Shown here one piece after another: positions 23,907 through 37,963 of a stretch of DNA of 64,000 nucleotides. The position numbers and the translations under genes are program-made. Origin of the DNA: Strongylocentrotus purpuratus (taxonomy: Eukaryota > Echinodermata > Echinoidea > Camarodonta > Strongylocentrotidae); assembly GCF_000002235.5 (NCBI RefSeq), contig NW_022145599.1, positions 4,238,905-4,302,904 on the forward strand, written 5' to 3'. The first letter of the stretch is position 1; the number at the start of each line of letters is the position of its first letter. The notes below the pieces were generated by a model, which was not told the origin of the DNA, did no database searches, and worked only from the letters and a program-made list of their open reading frames with translations.

Positions 23907-23907
23907 T

Positions 23908-23966
<59 letters not shown>

Positions 23967-23985
23967 TAACTACTACTACTACTAT

Positions 23986-24017
<32 letters not shown>

Positions 24018-26751
24018 TTACTACTACTACTATTACTACTACTACTACTATTACTACTACTACTACTATTAATATAACTACTACTACTATTACTACTACT
24101 ACATGTATGGAATTACTTTTACTACTACTACTACAAACAATCATAATGACAGTATTAGCATTTATAATAATAATAATGATAATAATTATAATAATGATGA
24201 TAATAACCATTATGATGATAATAATAATAATTTACTCTTCTATTACCACTACCACCACCCCCCCCCCCACCCACTCCAACCGACCATCTTCCTGTTCATA
24301 TTATGTTACTTCTGCAATATTACAATATGTCATTACCTGGAATACCCTGTTTCGTTCTTGTACCTCGCCTCTGACTGAGAATATTTCTTGGTTGTCAGGA
24401 AGACGAAATCAACCTTAGGGTACTTGCGCTTGTACTGCCTCGCGAGTTTGACAACCTTATTCGTCTTCATGTTCACTTTCTCCTTATTCAGCCAGGGCAC
24501 CACGACGTATCTCGTCCTCGTCGTCGAGTTCGACAAGATCTCATTCCTCAACAAACTCCTCTTCACGAGTCCTCGTGGGAGGTTGACGTGGCCGATGATT
24601 CGGATGTCGGTACGAAGCCCGACGTCGCTAGAATAGCCGGTGACCGGGGCGGTGTTCATACGAAGGACACAATCAGCGCTGTCGATTTCGGCACCAGCTC
24701 CAGACCGATACAGATGACCACCACTCGATACCAACGCACATAGTCTACACCGCTTCGTGAATGGCTGAAGAAATCAAAGACATCACAAGCAGAATCAGAG
24801 AATTTGTTAAACACTATAATGTTTAGGACTGTGAATATACCTAAGAATATCATCGTATATACACAAATAAAACATCCAATAAAATTATAATTATTAATAT
24901 AAAAAGTAGCCTAGTGTGCGTTTATTCATTGAGACTTTGAGAGGGCATCGGTCTTATAATTGATGAATGAAATGCGAATTAACCGACCATCGATTAAGGG
25001 ATAGGGAACGGGAAGATAATTTGTCACCCTTCCCCTCCATTTTCTCTCTTCTCTTCTTAAAATGTCTTTCTTCTCTTTCCTTTTCTTTTCCCTGAATTCG
25101 CCATTTGACTGGGGAGGAATAAGTGCTTCCCTTAGCTATACGCCACTGCCTGTGATTTATGAGCAGTGTAGTCTTTGAGTTGATTATACAAAATCTCATC
25201 CTCAAAGGGCTATTAATTAAATGGCCAAATATCAGCTTCATACTCTAGATAACCATTCTGAGTGATCGTAAATATTTCTTCTCATCCACGTCTTCATTTG
25301 CAATATTTTCATTGTCGTACTTCATTTCATGATGTATACACAATATGTGATTTAAATTCTTAAAATATACTAAATGATAAATAGTATACTGCGTAAAACT
25401 TTAATTGATGTGACGAAATGTCCATCCAAAATATAGGGACTTTATCACGACCAGTGATGAATGTAATACCTAATAAAATCAAATAGCGGGTAAAATGTTC
25501 TTGTTGACTAGTTGAATTGTTTCGCAAATGCGTCTTCGAAAGGAAACAAACAGTTACAAAAGAGTCAAGATAAACGATAATCTGTTGCCCGAGACTGCCC
25601 TCTTTGATCTGCCAGGTCTTCCAAGCAGATAAGACTTGATATGCCAATGCTGACATTAAAGGCTAAATTGTATTTTCGAAATTCTTTAGGAATATTTAAC
25701 CAGTCACATATCTTTTTCACTTCAATGATAATAATAATAATAATGATAGGCATTTGTATAGCGCCGTCTATCTAGAGAATGGTATTCCGAGGCACAAGAA
25801 AAATAGAAAGAATGAGAAAGTTTGGACGAGAAAGTTCGGATGAGTGTCATAGTGCCAAGTACAGGTATTGTTAAAAAAAAAAGATAAGATTTCAGCTTGG
25901 ATTTAAAAGTCTCTAAGGAAGTTATAATTCTCAAATTAAATGGTAAATTATTCCAAAGACAAGGTCCTGTCGATGAAAAAGCCCTTTCACCACAGGCTAC
26001 TCGTGTGATGATCTTATACGAGTTGGTTTATAAGGCATAACAAGGTTTTGTAAATAGTTTGGTGCTAATCCGTTTACAGCCTTCCATGTGAGGAGAAGGA
26101 TTTTGAATTCTATGCGCTTGCGGATTGGCAACCAGTGCAGCTTTTTGAGAAAAGGAGGTTGGACGAGAAATGGTAATGGTAACGGAAAAGAAATAAACCT
26201 ACCTGTTTAGTATCCAGTATAAAGTATCCACTTGAAGAAAGGTTTGCTGGAGAGGAAGGGGGTATATTGTGTCCCGACTGGTTTCTCGTCTCCACCCCAC
26301 TCGCCACATCGTCTACACCCTCTCCATGTGGCACAACATCACCTTCTCTTCCTTCTTTTCGTGCTCCGCCAGCGCCTGTACCCCCTGCGTCTGGTACCCC
26401 ACCTTCAGATTCATCGGTTTCTCCTGATGATCCCCAAGCACCTACACCCTTTACACCTTCCTCTTCCTCTGGTATCACAGCATCATCATCCCCATCCTCT
26501 GGTATCAGAACATCATCTCTAGCTCCCTCTCCTCCCTCATTTAGCTTTTCCTCGTGGTGGAAACGGGTTAGGGTGTCGCCTTCGGAGCTGGACAGATTAT
26601 TGACTACCTTGATCACACCGTTAAAGGTGAATCGTCTGGAAGGGGGGTAAGCTTGGGAGACATCGTGGTGGGTTTCATAGAGGAGGCAGAAGAGAAGGAA
26701 ACACGCCACTGCGGAGTAGATACACACCAGCAGGTATGCGGTCTCTTTCCT
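21975..26751 (-). CDS. GT29 sialyltransferase (ST6GALNAC3/5/6-like), copy C
   Basis: Complete set of four recognised exons on the minus strand: 26203-26751 (549 nt), 24337-24764 (428), 22897-23004 (108), 21975-22245 (271). They join in phase to 451 codons plus stop. Motifs L, S, III and VS are intact and read as in copy B. Exon 1 carries the nine-codon stem insertion also seen in A, while its GGVP stem variant is shared with D. Exon 2 differs from B and D at two residues (SL for SS, KVV for KIV) and exon 4 has SYKSGHK and TLEKT. No stop or frameshift disrupts the frame. As in the other copies, the exon carrying the initiator ATG is not found. Confidence 0.9.
23176..23698. mobile_element. MITE with TA target site, intron 2 of copy C
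   Basis: Same element and site as 9867-10390, with termini CACTCTAAAAAATATTGGG and CCCAACCTTTTTTTTACAGTG between TA dinucleotides. Confidence 0.8.
23420..23491 (-). pseudogene. tRNA-like sequence inside the MITE, copy C
   Basis: The best preserved of the three. The minus strand shows GTGTCGGGGTCGAGTGGATA at the 5' end, then GCGGTTCGAGTCCCGCC and CGCGGCAC. The T stem lacks one G, and the anticodon arm does not fold cleanly. Confidence 0.6.
23785..24104. repeat. (ACT)n trinucleotide tract, intron 2 of copy C
   Basis: About 320 bp of ACT with scattered ATT, TTT and ATA variants. Followed by ATA/ATG-rich sequence and poly-C. Confidence 0.95.
25728..26165 (-). mobile_element. LINE 3' end, intron 1 of copy C
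   Basis: Longer version of the insertion in copy B. The minus strand reads (IITSLETFKSKLKSYLFF), then GGCGCTATACAAATGCC and an ATT tail. Frame decayed. Confidence 0.75.
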
Positions 26752-27155
26752 CTGGGAGGGAGAAATGCAGGGGACATGTTTAGATGAAATCTCTCCCCAC
26801 AATACTTAACGAACTGAAAGAGTTATATCATGAAAATATACCAGATGGAAGCTGATTGAAGGGGGGAAAAAATAAATTACGAGGGTGAAAAGCAAAATGA
26901 AAAAAAGGAAGAAGAATTATTTATTATTAAGCGATTTTCGTAATGTAACAAAATTTAATGCATAAGTCTTCATGCCTCGATTATTACATTTGCCTATTGT
27001 ATCTCAATAGCCAGAATGCGAATTGCATACATAATTTGTTGCCGTTATAAAAAGCATTACGAATTTCCCTTTGTAGCAACATCTAATGTATGCAGTTCGC
27101 ATCATGTAAACATGTACACATGTAAACATTACGTATCTATATGGATAATAAAACA
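26752..27155. other. Upstream flank of copy C exon 1
   Basis: Conserved with 711-1130; nothing coding recognised. Confidence 0.5.
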
Positions 27156-28227
27156 GTGAATGAATGAATGATGGAATGAATGAATGAATGAATGAATGAA
27201 TGAACGAATGAATGAATGAATGATGGAATGAATGATGGAATAAATGATTGAATGAATGAATGGATGAATGAATGGATGATGGAATGAATGATGGAATGAA
27301 TGAATGAATGAATGAATGAATGAATGATGGAATGAATGAATGGATGATGGAATGAATGAATGGATGATGGAATGAATGAATGAATGAATGAATGAATGAA
27401 TGAATGATGGAATGAATGAATGGATGATGGAATGAATGAATGAATGGATAATGGAATGAATGAATGAATGAATGAATGGATGATGGAATGAATGAATGGA
27501 TGATGGAATGAATGAATGAATGGATGATGGAATGAATGAATGGATGATGGAATGAATGAATGAATGAATGAATGAATGAATGGATGATGGAATGAATGAA
27601 TGAATGATTGAATGAATGCATGAATGAATGAATGAATGGATGATGGAATGAATGAATGAATGATTGAATGAATGAATGAATGAATGAATGGATGATGGAA
27701 TGAATGAATGGATGATGGAATGAATGAATGAATGGATGATGGAATGAATGAATGGATGATGGAATGAATGAATGAATGAATGAATGAATGAATGAATGAA
27801 TGAATGAATGTATGATGGAATGAATGAATGAATGAATGAATGAATGGATGATGGAATGAATGAATGAATGATTGAATGAATGCATGAATGAATGGATGAT
27901 GGAATGAATGAATGGATGATGGAATGAATGAATGAATGATTGAATGAATGAATGAATGAATGAATGGATGATGGAATGAATGAATGAATGAATGATTGAA
28001 TGAATGAATGAATGAATGAATGGATTGTGGAATGAATGAATGAATGAATGGATGAATGGATGATGAAATGAATGAATGAATGAATGATGGAATGATGATG
28101 GAATAAATGATGGAATGAATGATTGAATGAATGAATTAATTAATTAACGAATGTTCGATTGAATGTATGATTGAATGATTGATCGGATGAATGATTGAAT
28201 GAACGAGTAAATGAAAGAATGAATGAT
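27156..28227. repeat. (GAAT)n satellite array, copy C
   Basis: The longest of the four, about 1.07 kb. GATGGAATGAATGAATG blocks recur with near-regular spacing, showing internal higher-order copying. Confidence 0.95.
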
Positions 28228-29685
28228 TCCACGAATCATATTCCATACTATACTTCCTTTAAACAAAAAATATATTTTATGATTCAAATCAATTGTGCCA
28301 TTGTAGCATGACATGAATGTTCAACCCCATATACGTAGATAAGCATATTCCATCGACCGCACTCAAAATAAGGAAGGAACCAACTATTTTGATGAAAAGA
28401 GGAAAAAAAGAGAATCTTAGGGAAAAGTAGAGCAGCATAGAAGAGAAGGAAAGGTGAAAATTATTAAGCACCAATAGATGAAAATAAAGAAATTAGGACA
28501 TTTTTATCTCCATTACACTGGCCCAAATAAGGAATGTGTGAAAAATAGAAGCAGCTTATTTTGCATATAGAAGATAATGCTTCTGTATAAAAAAGAAAAA
28601 ACCGGAGTAATAGTTGCAAACTTCTAAACCGACCAACCTAGCTTTCACACAATCACAATTCTTAAATGATAAAAGAAAATCACTTATCTACCTCCATCGC
28701 ATCGTGGTGTAGTGTATCCAGTAAAATGTATTAATCCGATGAAATTCTTAGTTTGATCCTTGCACCTACATTAATGAAGGCAGCATATATCACAAGCATC
28801 AATAGTTGCACGATTTACCACAGGGGGCTACTTACAAGAGAGGCAATATAATTGTGACCAAAACGGTGACACGCCCACGAGAACAAAAATAATAACCATC
28901 AGGAACAAAAATAATATTTGTATCTCTAGAAAGAATGAATAATGAATTCATGAGAGAAGCACGTCACACGTACACCTTCCAACTTTAGTATATAAACAGG
29001 GATTCATTTTGATTGAATATATTTCATTCAAGGTTGTTTTGCATTGGCAACGCTTTGTACAATCAAAGGGGTGTCGGCAATGATTGGGGAGACGTGGAAG
29101 ATGTTTTTTCCTCATAATAAACTAGCTCTTACAACAAGAACCTAGTTCATTAATTACACTAAGTTCACTTAATGTCTAGCTTCTAAGTACAAACGAGATA
29201 TATCTGGTGATCCTAAATTAAATGTCGAAAATTTAAACACAAATTTCAGTTAGAAGTTTAGAATCGACCCAGTGTATGTAAAAGACCTTTTCTTTCAAAC
29301 AAGTAGACCTCAGACTGACTTCCTCTGTTGAACACGATTTTTTTTTTATAAAAGTTTGAACCCAAAATTTACCAGCGTTGGCTTTAAAATTTGACAGAAT
29401 ACAACAAAAAACTCAGTGAAATATTGGTGTCTCTTTATACTTGGCATCGTAGTTTGTAAGTCGTCATAGAACCAAACATTTACATAATTATGTTATAATT
29501 ACGACGCAGGAAAGTCGAAGGGTCATTACTGTGTTGGCTGCCATCGAACATTTGATCTTCTATCAATGAACAATAATTGTGTAATTGCATATTTGATTTT
29601 ATGAATTAGATCAATATTAAATACAACTTGTGACCGAATCAGGTCTCCAAGATACAACTATACTTCCCTTGTTTTCTCATCTCAG
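28228..29685. other. Unit spacer, copy C
   Basis: Aligns with 2009-3464. No gene recognised. Confidence 0.5.
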
Positions 29686-29815
29686 CTTGACAAAACAACT
29701 CGCTCGAAGCGGAAGGTCAAATACAACAAAAAGAAAACGCCCAGAGATGATTGTGAAATGGAGTCTGCAGTTCCCATGCATATACCCTAATCTTTCACTG
29801 GAATTATATTCATAT
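29686..29815 (+). other. Exon-like 130-nt segment, copy C
   Basis: Same borders as in A, B and D. The ATG of copy B reads AAG here, and CCCTCA has become CCCTAA, a stop in the MRKVKY frame. A second frame stays open. Confidence 0.2.
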
Positions 29816-30037
29816 GTAAGTTTACGATCTCCCCCCCCCCCCCCTCTCTCTCTCTCTCTCTCCCCCCTCTCTTTCTCTAAATACAAAGATATATATATAT
29901 ATATATATAATTTTTTCTGTTGCAACTCGTTTAAAGTTGACGCCTTTGTTATTGTTCACTAAATGACAGTATCATTGTCACAAGATCACTTCTTTCTCAT
30001 GTGAACTGAAGCGTGTCTTTCAGCTTTTGATTTTTGC

Positions 30038-30289
30038 CAGTGGCGGATCCAGGAATTTCTTACCGGGTGGGGGGGGGGGGCACAAACTGGCATGGGGTGA
30101 AATCAGTAGCGTACGCCGGATTTTTTCGAGGGGGGGGGGGGGTTTATTTTGTATAAATCTGGCCGAAAAATTTGCAACGACTCAGCCGGCCGCTGAATAA
30201 GCGGGGGGGGGGGGAGGGTAGTGAGCACAATTTTTTTTTTGCCCGGGGGGGGGGGCACGTGCCCCCAGTGCCCCCTAAATCCGCCCCTG
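30038..30289. mobile_element. hAT-like MITE, unit C only
   Basis: Ends CAGTGGCGGATCCAGG and, inverted, CAGGGGCGGATTTAGG. The interior is rich in poly-G. Units B and D have an uninterrupted TGATTGTTGC at this place, so this is a clean presence/absence difference. Superfamily assignment is tentative, as no exact target duplication is left. Confidence 0.75.
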
Positions 30290-32591
30290 ATTGCTTGTCA
30301 GTGTTTCCTTCCTTATCTTCCCCAAAGGTTTGTGGTGAAAATTATATTTGGCCTTTATGATGGCGACTCGGGTACCCCTTTTTTTTTAGACACATGCTAA
30401 TCTAATTAACCATATCTTCCAACCTTACATATGTTATATGATCTTCATCAAGAGGAAATAATAATTATAATAATAATAATCTATCGAAATAAAAACAAAC
30501 ATTGAAGATTTTTGATGAAATCTGATGGAGTTTTAATGTGACGGGGCCGAGTTGAGGGTTAATTAATTGTATCCAATTTGTAGACCCAATTTGGACAAAT
30601 CTGTCTTAAAGTTCAGTGAAGTTGATGCAGAAGTCATACAAGGTGGCCAACTAGTTGTTAGTCGTCTACTTGTTTCATGGACTGAACACATTTTCACAGA
30701 CATCTGCCCGGTGCACATAACTAAGAGAGCTTGAAAATATGACACATGATACAACTAAAAGTTTGTATAATGATAAAATATAATTTTATTTCTATCACAG
30801 TATTTAATACCTCATATTCCATAATATAAACTTTCAAAAATACATGTATAATAAATACAATTAAGATACAAGAATAATAGCACCAGGAATATTTTTTTCT
30901 AAATCACATGATATATTAAGACTATCGCAAATATTTTAAAAAACTCCATGGCAATTTCAATACTCCTTAAAAATCATTTCAGATTATATGTAATACATTA
31001 CTGTAATATTTCTATATTTCAATAGGTGATGAAAAAAAGCTAATTAAATCATGTGAAGATAGGTATACAAATATATATTTTCAGGAAATCAAATAGAAAA
31101 ACACATGGAAGATAATTGTTAATAGTGTACACAATGGATTGAATATACCCCTGAACTATTAAAATGGTTCATTCTAATATGATCTTGGTTCAGAGACAAA
31201 GCAGGAAAAATTTTGAGGAAAATCCTTTAAAGATAAGAAATTTTAGATATTTTAAAGCCGTAACCAATAAAACACAAAGATGGCAAGTCTGTATTATACC
31301 ATCGTATCATTTGCTTCATAGCAAAATATTGAAATGAAATTTTTATTTTCTCTACAGAATATATTTTATTATACCTGTACCATGGAATATAATATTTGTA
31401 CACATCCCTTCTATAGAATACACCGATCTATTCCTTCTTCATTAAACAGGAAAATGTTAAATGTGCTTTAAGTACAAAACACATGGGAATGGTGCTGGCA
31501 ATGTAAATGACATAGTGACCAATGCAGCATGGTAACCATGTTATAAGAACACTGTTATAAAAACAAACTCTCATTATAACAATGTGATTTTGCTAGCCCC
31601 TCCTCTTTGTATTCCATTTTTCGTTTAGCCCTGATATAAACATGGTTGGAATGCAACAGGGTAATTTCCTTTTTATTTTTTATTTTGAGGTCACACTGTA
31701 TGTATTTGACCTAGAATGATTTTAAAAATTCATAACTTGTTTATCCTTCATCAGATTTTACTCAAACTTCCACTCATCCATTTCTCTCATTTTTTAATTC
31801 TGATTTTATTAATCCAACTTAATATCAGGGTGGATGTCCTCTGCATGTATAAATGAACATATAATTGAAAATTGAATTTCGCAATTGAAATGGATGCATG
31901 TGACATATATCTGCATATCAAAATGTGCATAGACATGTTTATATACCTCACTTAAGAAATCCAGCCATCTGATTGGTCGAAATTGCATTCATAAACTTTA
32001 ACTATTTCTGTAAAATAGCACGCCTCGGGGCAATAGCACAATTCTAACCTTCCCTTGAGCGTATAAAAACAACTATTTCTCTCAAAGCAGTCATTAATAC
32101 TATAATAAAATTGAAAATTCTCAATTAAGACTTAAATATGTCCAGATATGGCCAAAAAACGAGCAGAATAATTTCAGTTAGTACAATCTTAGTTAAATGT
32201 GCATAATATGGTTTAAACATACCCGGTACATGCAATATTTGATCCCAATATAAATAGTAACTTTCTTTAGCCATTATTGTTGGTTGGTTCAGCTCAATTT
32301 ACACTAAGTACATCTGTATCAAAATCACAATAGTATTTGGTAAAAACAATATCGAAATAGCCAAGCATTTGATATCAAAAAGAATTGATTCTCTTTATAA
32401 ATAAATAAATAACAATTAATTCTCCCAATTAGTTAATGAGGATTACTTTCCCTGTTACCAAAACAGGAATTAATTCTCCCAATTAACAAATCATCATCAT
32501 CAGTTATAAAAAGTCAGCATTTTTCCTCTTATTAGGGGGGAATGCCATATTATGGGACAATTCCCTCCCAAGGGCAGATCGTTTAAAGGGT
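30290..32591. other. Unit spacer, copy C
   Basis: AT-rich spacer alignable to D (43.7-45.97 kb) throughout and to B in parts. No gene recognised. Confidence 0.5.
31940..32085. other. ~145-bp insertion shared by units C and D
   Basis: A block with CACTTAAGAAATCCAGCCAT, TGATTGGTCGAAATTGCATT and CACGCCTCGGGGCAATAGCA is present here and at 45320-45465 but absent from the matching sites near 5015 and 18250 in A and B. Probably a dispersed repeat insertion. Confidence 0.65.
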
Positions 32592-32715
32592 GGTCTCTCC
32601 CTCCCCCACCCCTCTCTCTCTCTCTCTCTCTCACTCTCTCTCTCTCTCTCTCCCTTCTCTTGCTCTTACTCTCTCACTCTCTCTCTCTCTTGCTATTACT
32701 CTCTCTCTCTCTCAG
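32592..32715. repeat. (TC)n-rich tract, copy C
   Basis: TC dinucleotides broken by CCCACCCC and TTGCTATTAC blocks. Confidence 0.95.
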
Positions 32716-32875
32716 ATGTTTTTCCAAGGGCAGGTCCACACACCACAGCCCTCTTGTTTCTTTCTTTCTCCATCCCTCTTTATCCTTCTTCTTCATTATG
32801 CCATTTGATCTGTCCCCTATCAAGTCTGACACCACCCTAATTCTTTTTCTAACTTTTCCATGCAATATGTGGCGT

Positions 32876-32972
32876 AAAACAAAATAAATCATGACTGATG
32901 AAGAGTCAGCAGATATGTGATTTTTTCCACAGAACCTCGCTATATTGGTAATCTGACGTCGAGCAAATACTT
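32876..32972 (-). pseudogene. Relic of the SLC5 transporter 3' flank, copy C
   Basis: Third copy of the relic described at 5725-5815; the poly(A) signal position again reads all A on the minus strand. Confidence 0.75.
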
Positions 32973-33049
32973 TTACGATATGCGATATCCGAATATCCGG
33001 TATCCGTCGTAGTTGAATAGATAACATATCTACCATAACAAACCAGTAA

Positions 33050-33920
33050 TATATTGCCTAACACCCCTGAGCCTCTGGGGGCTCCGCCTCCTGGACCGCA
33101 CGCCAATTCGTGACCTGCCAGTGTCACAAATAAGGTTATAAAATTATGCTCATCTGACGATAAATTGATGTATAAACTTCTAAGCTTCTGAGGGCTCCGC
33201 ATCCTGAACCCAAAACAAATTTGTTTCCTGCCAGTGTCACAAATAAGGTATAGAAATAATGCTTATCTGACAGTAATTTATTCTCCAAAACCCCTGAGCT
33301 TCCTTGGGCTCCGCCCCCTGGACCCCAAGCCAATTCGTGTCCTGCCAGTGTCACAAAATAATAAGGTATAGAAATATGCTCATCTGACGGCTATTTATTG
33401 CCAAAAACCCCTGAGCTTTCGGGGGTCTCCGCCCCCTGGACCCCACGCCAATTCGTGACCTGTCAGTTTCACAAATAAGGTATAAAATATGCTCATCTGA
33501 AGAGAATTTAATGTATAAAAACCCCTGTGCTTCTGGGGGCTCTGCCCCTGGACCGAACACCAATTTGTGTCCTGCCAGTGTCACAAATAGATATAAAAAT
33601 ATGCTCATCTGACCGTTATTTATTGTCCAAAACCCCTGAGCTTCCGGGGGCTCCGCCCCCAGACCCCACATCAATTCGCAATCTGCCAATGTCACAAATA
33701 AGGTATAAAATATGCACATCTGACGATAATTTGATGTATAAAACCCCTGAGCTTCTGGGGGCTCTGCCCACTGGACCCAACACCAATTCGGGTCCTGCCA
33801 GTGTCACAAATAATATATAACATTATGCTCATCTGACCGTTATGTATTGCCCAAAACCCCTGAACTTCCGGGAGCTCCGCCCCTGGACCTCACGCCAATT
33901 CGTGACCTGCCAATTAGTGC
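33050..33920. repeat. 112-bp satellite, copy C
   Basis: Seven full monomers and a partial. One monomer carries a small ATA duplication (near 33357). Confidence 0.95.
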
Positions 33921-34734
33921 TCACTACCCTCCCCCCCCCCCCCCCCCCTCCCACTGAGCGAAATATTGGCCGGCACGATTTTCAAATTTCAGCGCACTAA
34001 ATTTCAAATTGATTTCAAATTTGGGCCCTCACCCCTAAGAAATCCTGGATCCCCGCCTGACGGGCCAAGCTGTTATGCTTATGCTTTGGGATAGGGGTGT
34101 GGCCTTGAGGCACCTGTAAACAAAACTCGATAGCCCGTCTCATACTTTTTTATTACTAATAGTAGTAATAAAAATAATAATAAAAGATAACGGTGATAAC
34201 AATCATCTCAATCAATTATCAAGAAACTAATGACTTACATAAATACCATAAATTTCTTTCCACAAAAACTACAATTAGCGGTTGAACTATTTGATGACTG
34301 TATCAAGCTAACAGCACTTCTCAGATCAAATAACTTGATATTCATATCAATTTTTGTTTACAATTCCATAATACAATTTAAAAACTTGTTAACGGATGGG
34401 ACTTGTCTTGGACTTGCTCATAATATTCTGATCATAATACATTGTCAATGCTCAGTATACAATGAGGGAGGGGGGCTTTAATCTGAACAAAAATACCAAT
34501 CGGAAATGGACTTTTTATATATTTGTCTTCTTTATTTGACTTCATTTTCAATTCTTTATACACGCTATCTACATGGCATCGCTTCAGGAAACTATCATAC
34601 CTATACAAGTTCACCGATATTCCATCGAAAGGCGTGTTAAATTAAATACATGCTTTTCACTGCATGGTTGCCGGCGAATTTGTTATTGAATATGACGGTT
34701 CGGTGAAAAAGTGTAACAAATAACATTATATTAA
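33921..34734. other. Unit spacer, copy C
   Basis: Poly-C run near 33931-33948, then conserved spacer. No gene recognised. Confidence 0.5.
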
Positions 34735-35035
34735 CAATAATTATAGCAATATTTACATAGCGCTTGATATGCCTATTATGTTTCTAAGCGCTGTAGTTTT
34801 ACAGGTATCACACATGCATTATAACCCAGATACCCTGATAATATTTAAGGCGCTCTGGCATTCGATGAGTATCTTCCCATCGGCCATTGCATCACCTGGG
34901 TGATGGGTGGCAATGTAGATTGATATCATGCCAAAGGACGTTTAACTTAATGCCGGGCTAGGATTCGAATGGTCAACCCCTGGATTGAGAGTCAAGTGAA
35001 TAAACCACGTCATCTCCGGCTTGAAGAACCTCCTC
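34735..35035 (-). mobile_element. tRNA-derived SINE, next to copy D gene
   Basis: Orthologous to 7530-7815 and 20838-21136. Confidence 0.75.
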
Positions 35036-35861
35036 TCAAACAAAGCAGGTTTTTGCATTTTTGTTTATATACATACAATTTAATTACTAAAAGGACGGGG
35101 AGAGTGCTGGCTCGGGGGGGGGGAGGGGGTGGAAAGACGTGCCCCCAAAATCTTTTCCAAGATCGGTTGAACTTTTTAGACCCCTCCCCAGGACGTCGAT
35201 CAATTACATGTATTTGCCCTCCCCCCCAAAAAAAAAAAAAACATCAAACTTTGGCTACGGCCCCTGCTTATAGCTATAGTAAAAATAAACCGATTCCGAA
35301 ATTGGAGGACAGTGGCAACCACCCACGTGGATCAACACCTCTGCTAGAGTAGAACACATATTTACCTGTAAAAGAATATTATAGGTAACTTTCGGGGCTA
35401 CATGAAGAATTGACCAACTGAATTTGGCACTTCATAAAAGAAAAGAAAATATCAGGAATTAAATTTCTGGCCAATTTTGATTTTTTTTTTTTCTTTTTCT
35501 TTTTCTCCAGAGATTTTGCTAAAAGTACTCAATATTAAACAAACAAATCAGTATCTTCCCTTATTTTTTTTAAAACTCACGTGCTTGATATTTCCTTATG
35601 GTTACATTGCGTATAATAGTCCATTACAAAGATAAATTTCGATGTTGAATCAACATGTATTTACCTATAAAAATTACAAACAAGACAACGTGATAGTATA
35701 AGTATATAAAGTATTATCGGAAAGCAGGTTTCCCTAAACATAAAAATTATGCTGGGGCAAAACTTCTTCATGACTGCTCCGGACAGAAGGAGCACATGAC
35801 TAAACTCGCTGTCACACCGTCTCGCATATACATATCTCTGTGGCGATGTGAACATTGTAAC
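35036..35861. other. 3' flank of sialyltransferase copy D
   Basis: Poly-G and poly-C/A block at 35115-35240, then AT-rich sequence that should include the 3'UTR. Confidence 0.5.
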
Positions 35862-37687
35862 TCATCCTTTCTTGCTTTTCAAAGTCTTTCCTAATGTGTT
35901 TTTATATTTCTTCAAATAGTATGAACCGACGCGTCCGGATGCTTCTGAGCCATTCCACGATGGATAGCGAAAAGTGATGTTGCGAACGGTAGACCATCGT
36001 GCGAACATCGCATGTTCTGTCAAAAACTTGTGGCCACTTTTATAATTCATCTCCGATTTTTTGACGAAGAAACACTCGCTCCTTTTCTTAGGTTCGTAGT
36101 AGTGATAGGGGACCTTTGCCTTTGGATTTTTCCTGAAAGGAGAAGAAAATGACGAGGAATGGTAGGATGAGAAAACGGATGTCATAAAATCAGTAGAGAC
36201 ATGAAACCGTCGGCTGTTCGCTATATAGAAGGGTGTTAGATCTATGTTTTGTCATAACGCCCCTCTGAGCAGCCAATGATTAGATAGAACAGTTTCACAT
36301 CACAATCTTCCAAATCATGGATTTATGTTCTCGTAGGCCTTTCTGGTCTGTACATGGAGTATAGACTTGCATCTACTCAGGAACTTAAAATCCTACATGT
36401 AGGCCAGTCAGAACCTCTTCATTTCATGCATTTATTTACATTGCGTTATTACGTACGCTAATACATTAGAGCCTGATGTCAAGACAAATGGGTGCATAAT
36501 AATTATGCCCCAATGGGAGGCGCTAGTCTTTCCAAAATCCGAAGGGTAAAAAATGACTTTATAATTTGGTTTACATCAGATCCAGTGTAAGTTTTCAGAA
36601 CATTAAAGTAAATGCTTGTTGCGTATAATGCTTTTTTTTTTTACTTTGAAATTCATTCAGAGGTTATTAAACAAAATAAGTGGATGCGTATACCTTACAG
36701 TAAACTAAGTCTTGTTCTTTTTTTAAATGAGGCCGTCGTATAGTATAGAGAAATATGAAATTAAAAATGATCGCAAACATACTTGCAGAAGTCATCCCTT
36801 GATATTCCGTATACCAGCACCTTATCACAGATATCAAGAGCAAATACCATGGATACAAAGCCCGTGCTGAATTTTGTTCGCATCGCGGCTCTGAAAGGAT
36901 AGAGTACACAAGAATAAGGGACAGGAAGAAGAGGAGAAGAAAAAGAAGAAAAGAACTCGCAAGATTTCTTGAGGTAAAGCCTTTTCTTTCCAGCATTCCA
37001 CGAAAGGATTATTGAGGCTCATGAGTGCATGGACTCTTAGAAGAAGAAAAATAGCCGTTTACACTCTAAAAAAATATTGGGCAAAAAATTGCCCAATTTT
37101 TACCCAGCATATGTGTCCAACCAACTGTTGGGTAAATTACAGATTTTGCATGATTTACCCAGTGTTGGATAAAAAGAAAATACCAACTTTTAACCAACAA
37201 AAATTTACCCAATCAGAAATTCACCTAACTCTCACTATAATGTGTAGCATAAGTTACACACCTAGTTGGGCAAATAAGTTGGATAAAATATAAAAGGAGA
37301 ATAGTGCCGCGGCGGGACTCGAAACGCGTACCTTGTAATCCTTAGTCCTGTGACATATCCACTCGATCCCGACACCTCTAATGAATAAACATAACCCTAT
37401 ATTGTTGGATAATAATGTTGCCCGACTTACGTTTGCCCAATGACATTACCCAACCTATTTTTTACCTTTCATTGGGTAACTTCATATAGTAAATGGTTGG
37501 GAGAAAATAACCCAATTATTAGACAAAATTTGCCCAACTTCGATTTACCCAGTAACATCTGCCCAACCTTTTTTTTTACAGTGTAGGCTAAATCGAGTTA
37601 CCGTGATTACATTGATAAATGAAAATGAATTAGGCCTAAGTCCATTCGTACTCGATCAACGGGTGAAAATAAACACTACTACTACTT

Positions 37688-37723
<36 letters not shown>

Positions 37724-37724
37724 T

Positions 37725-37807
<83 letters not shown>

Positions 37808-37823
37808 TTACTACTACTACTAT

Positions 37824-37879
<56 letters not shown>

Positions 37880-37931
37880 TAACTACTACTACTACTATTA
37901 CTACTACTACTACTATTACTACTACTACTAT

Positions 37932-37963
<32 letters not shown>
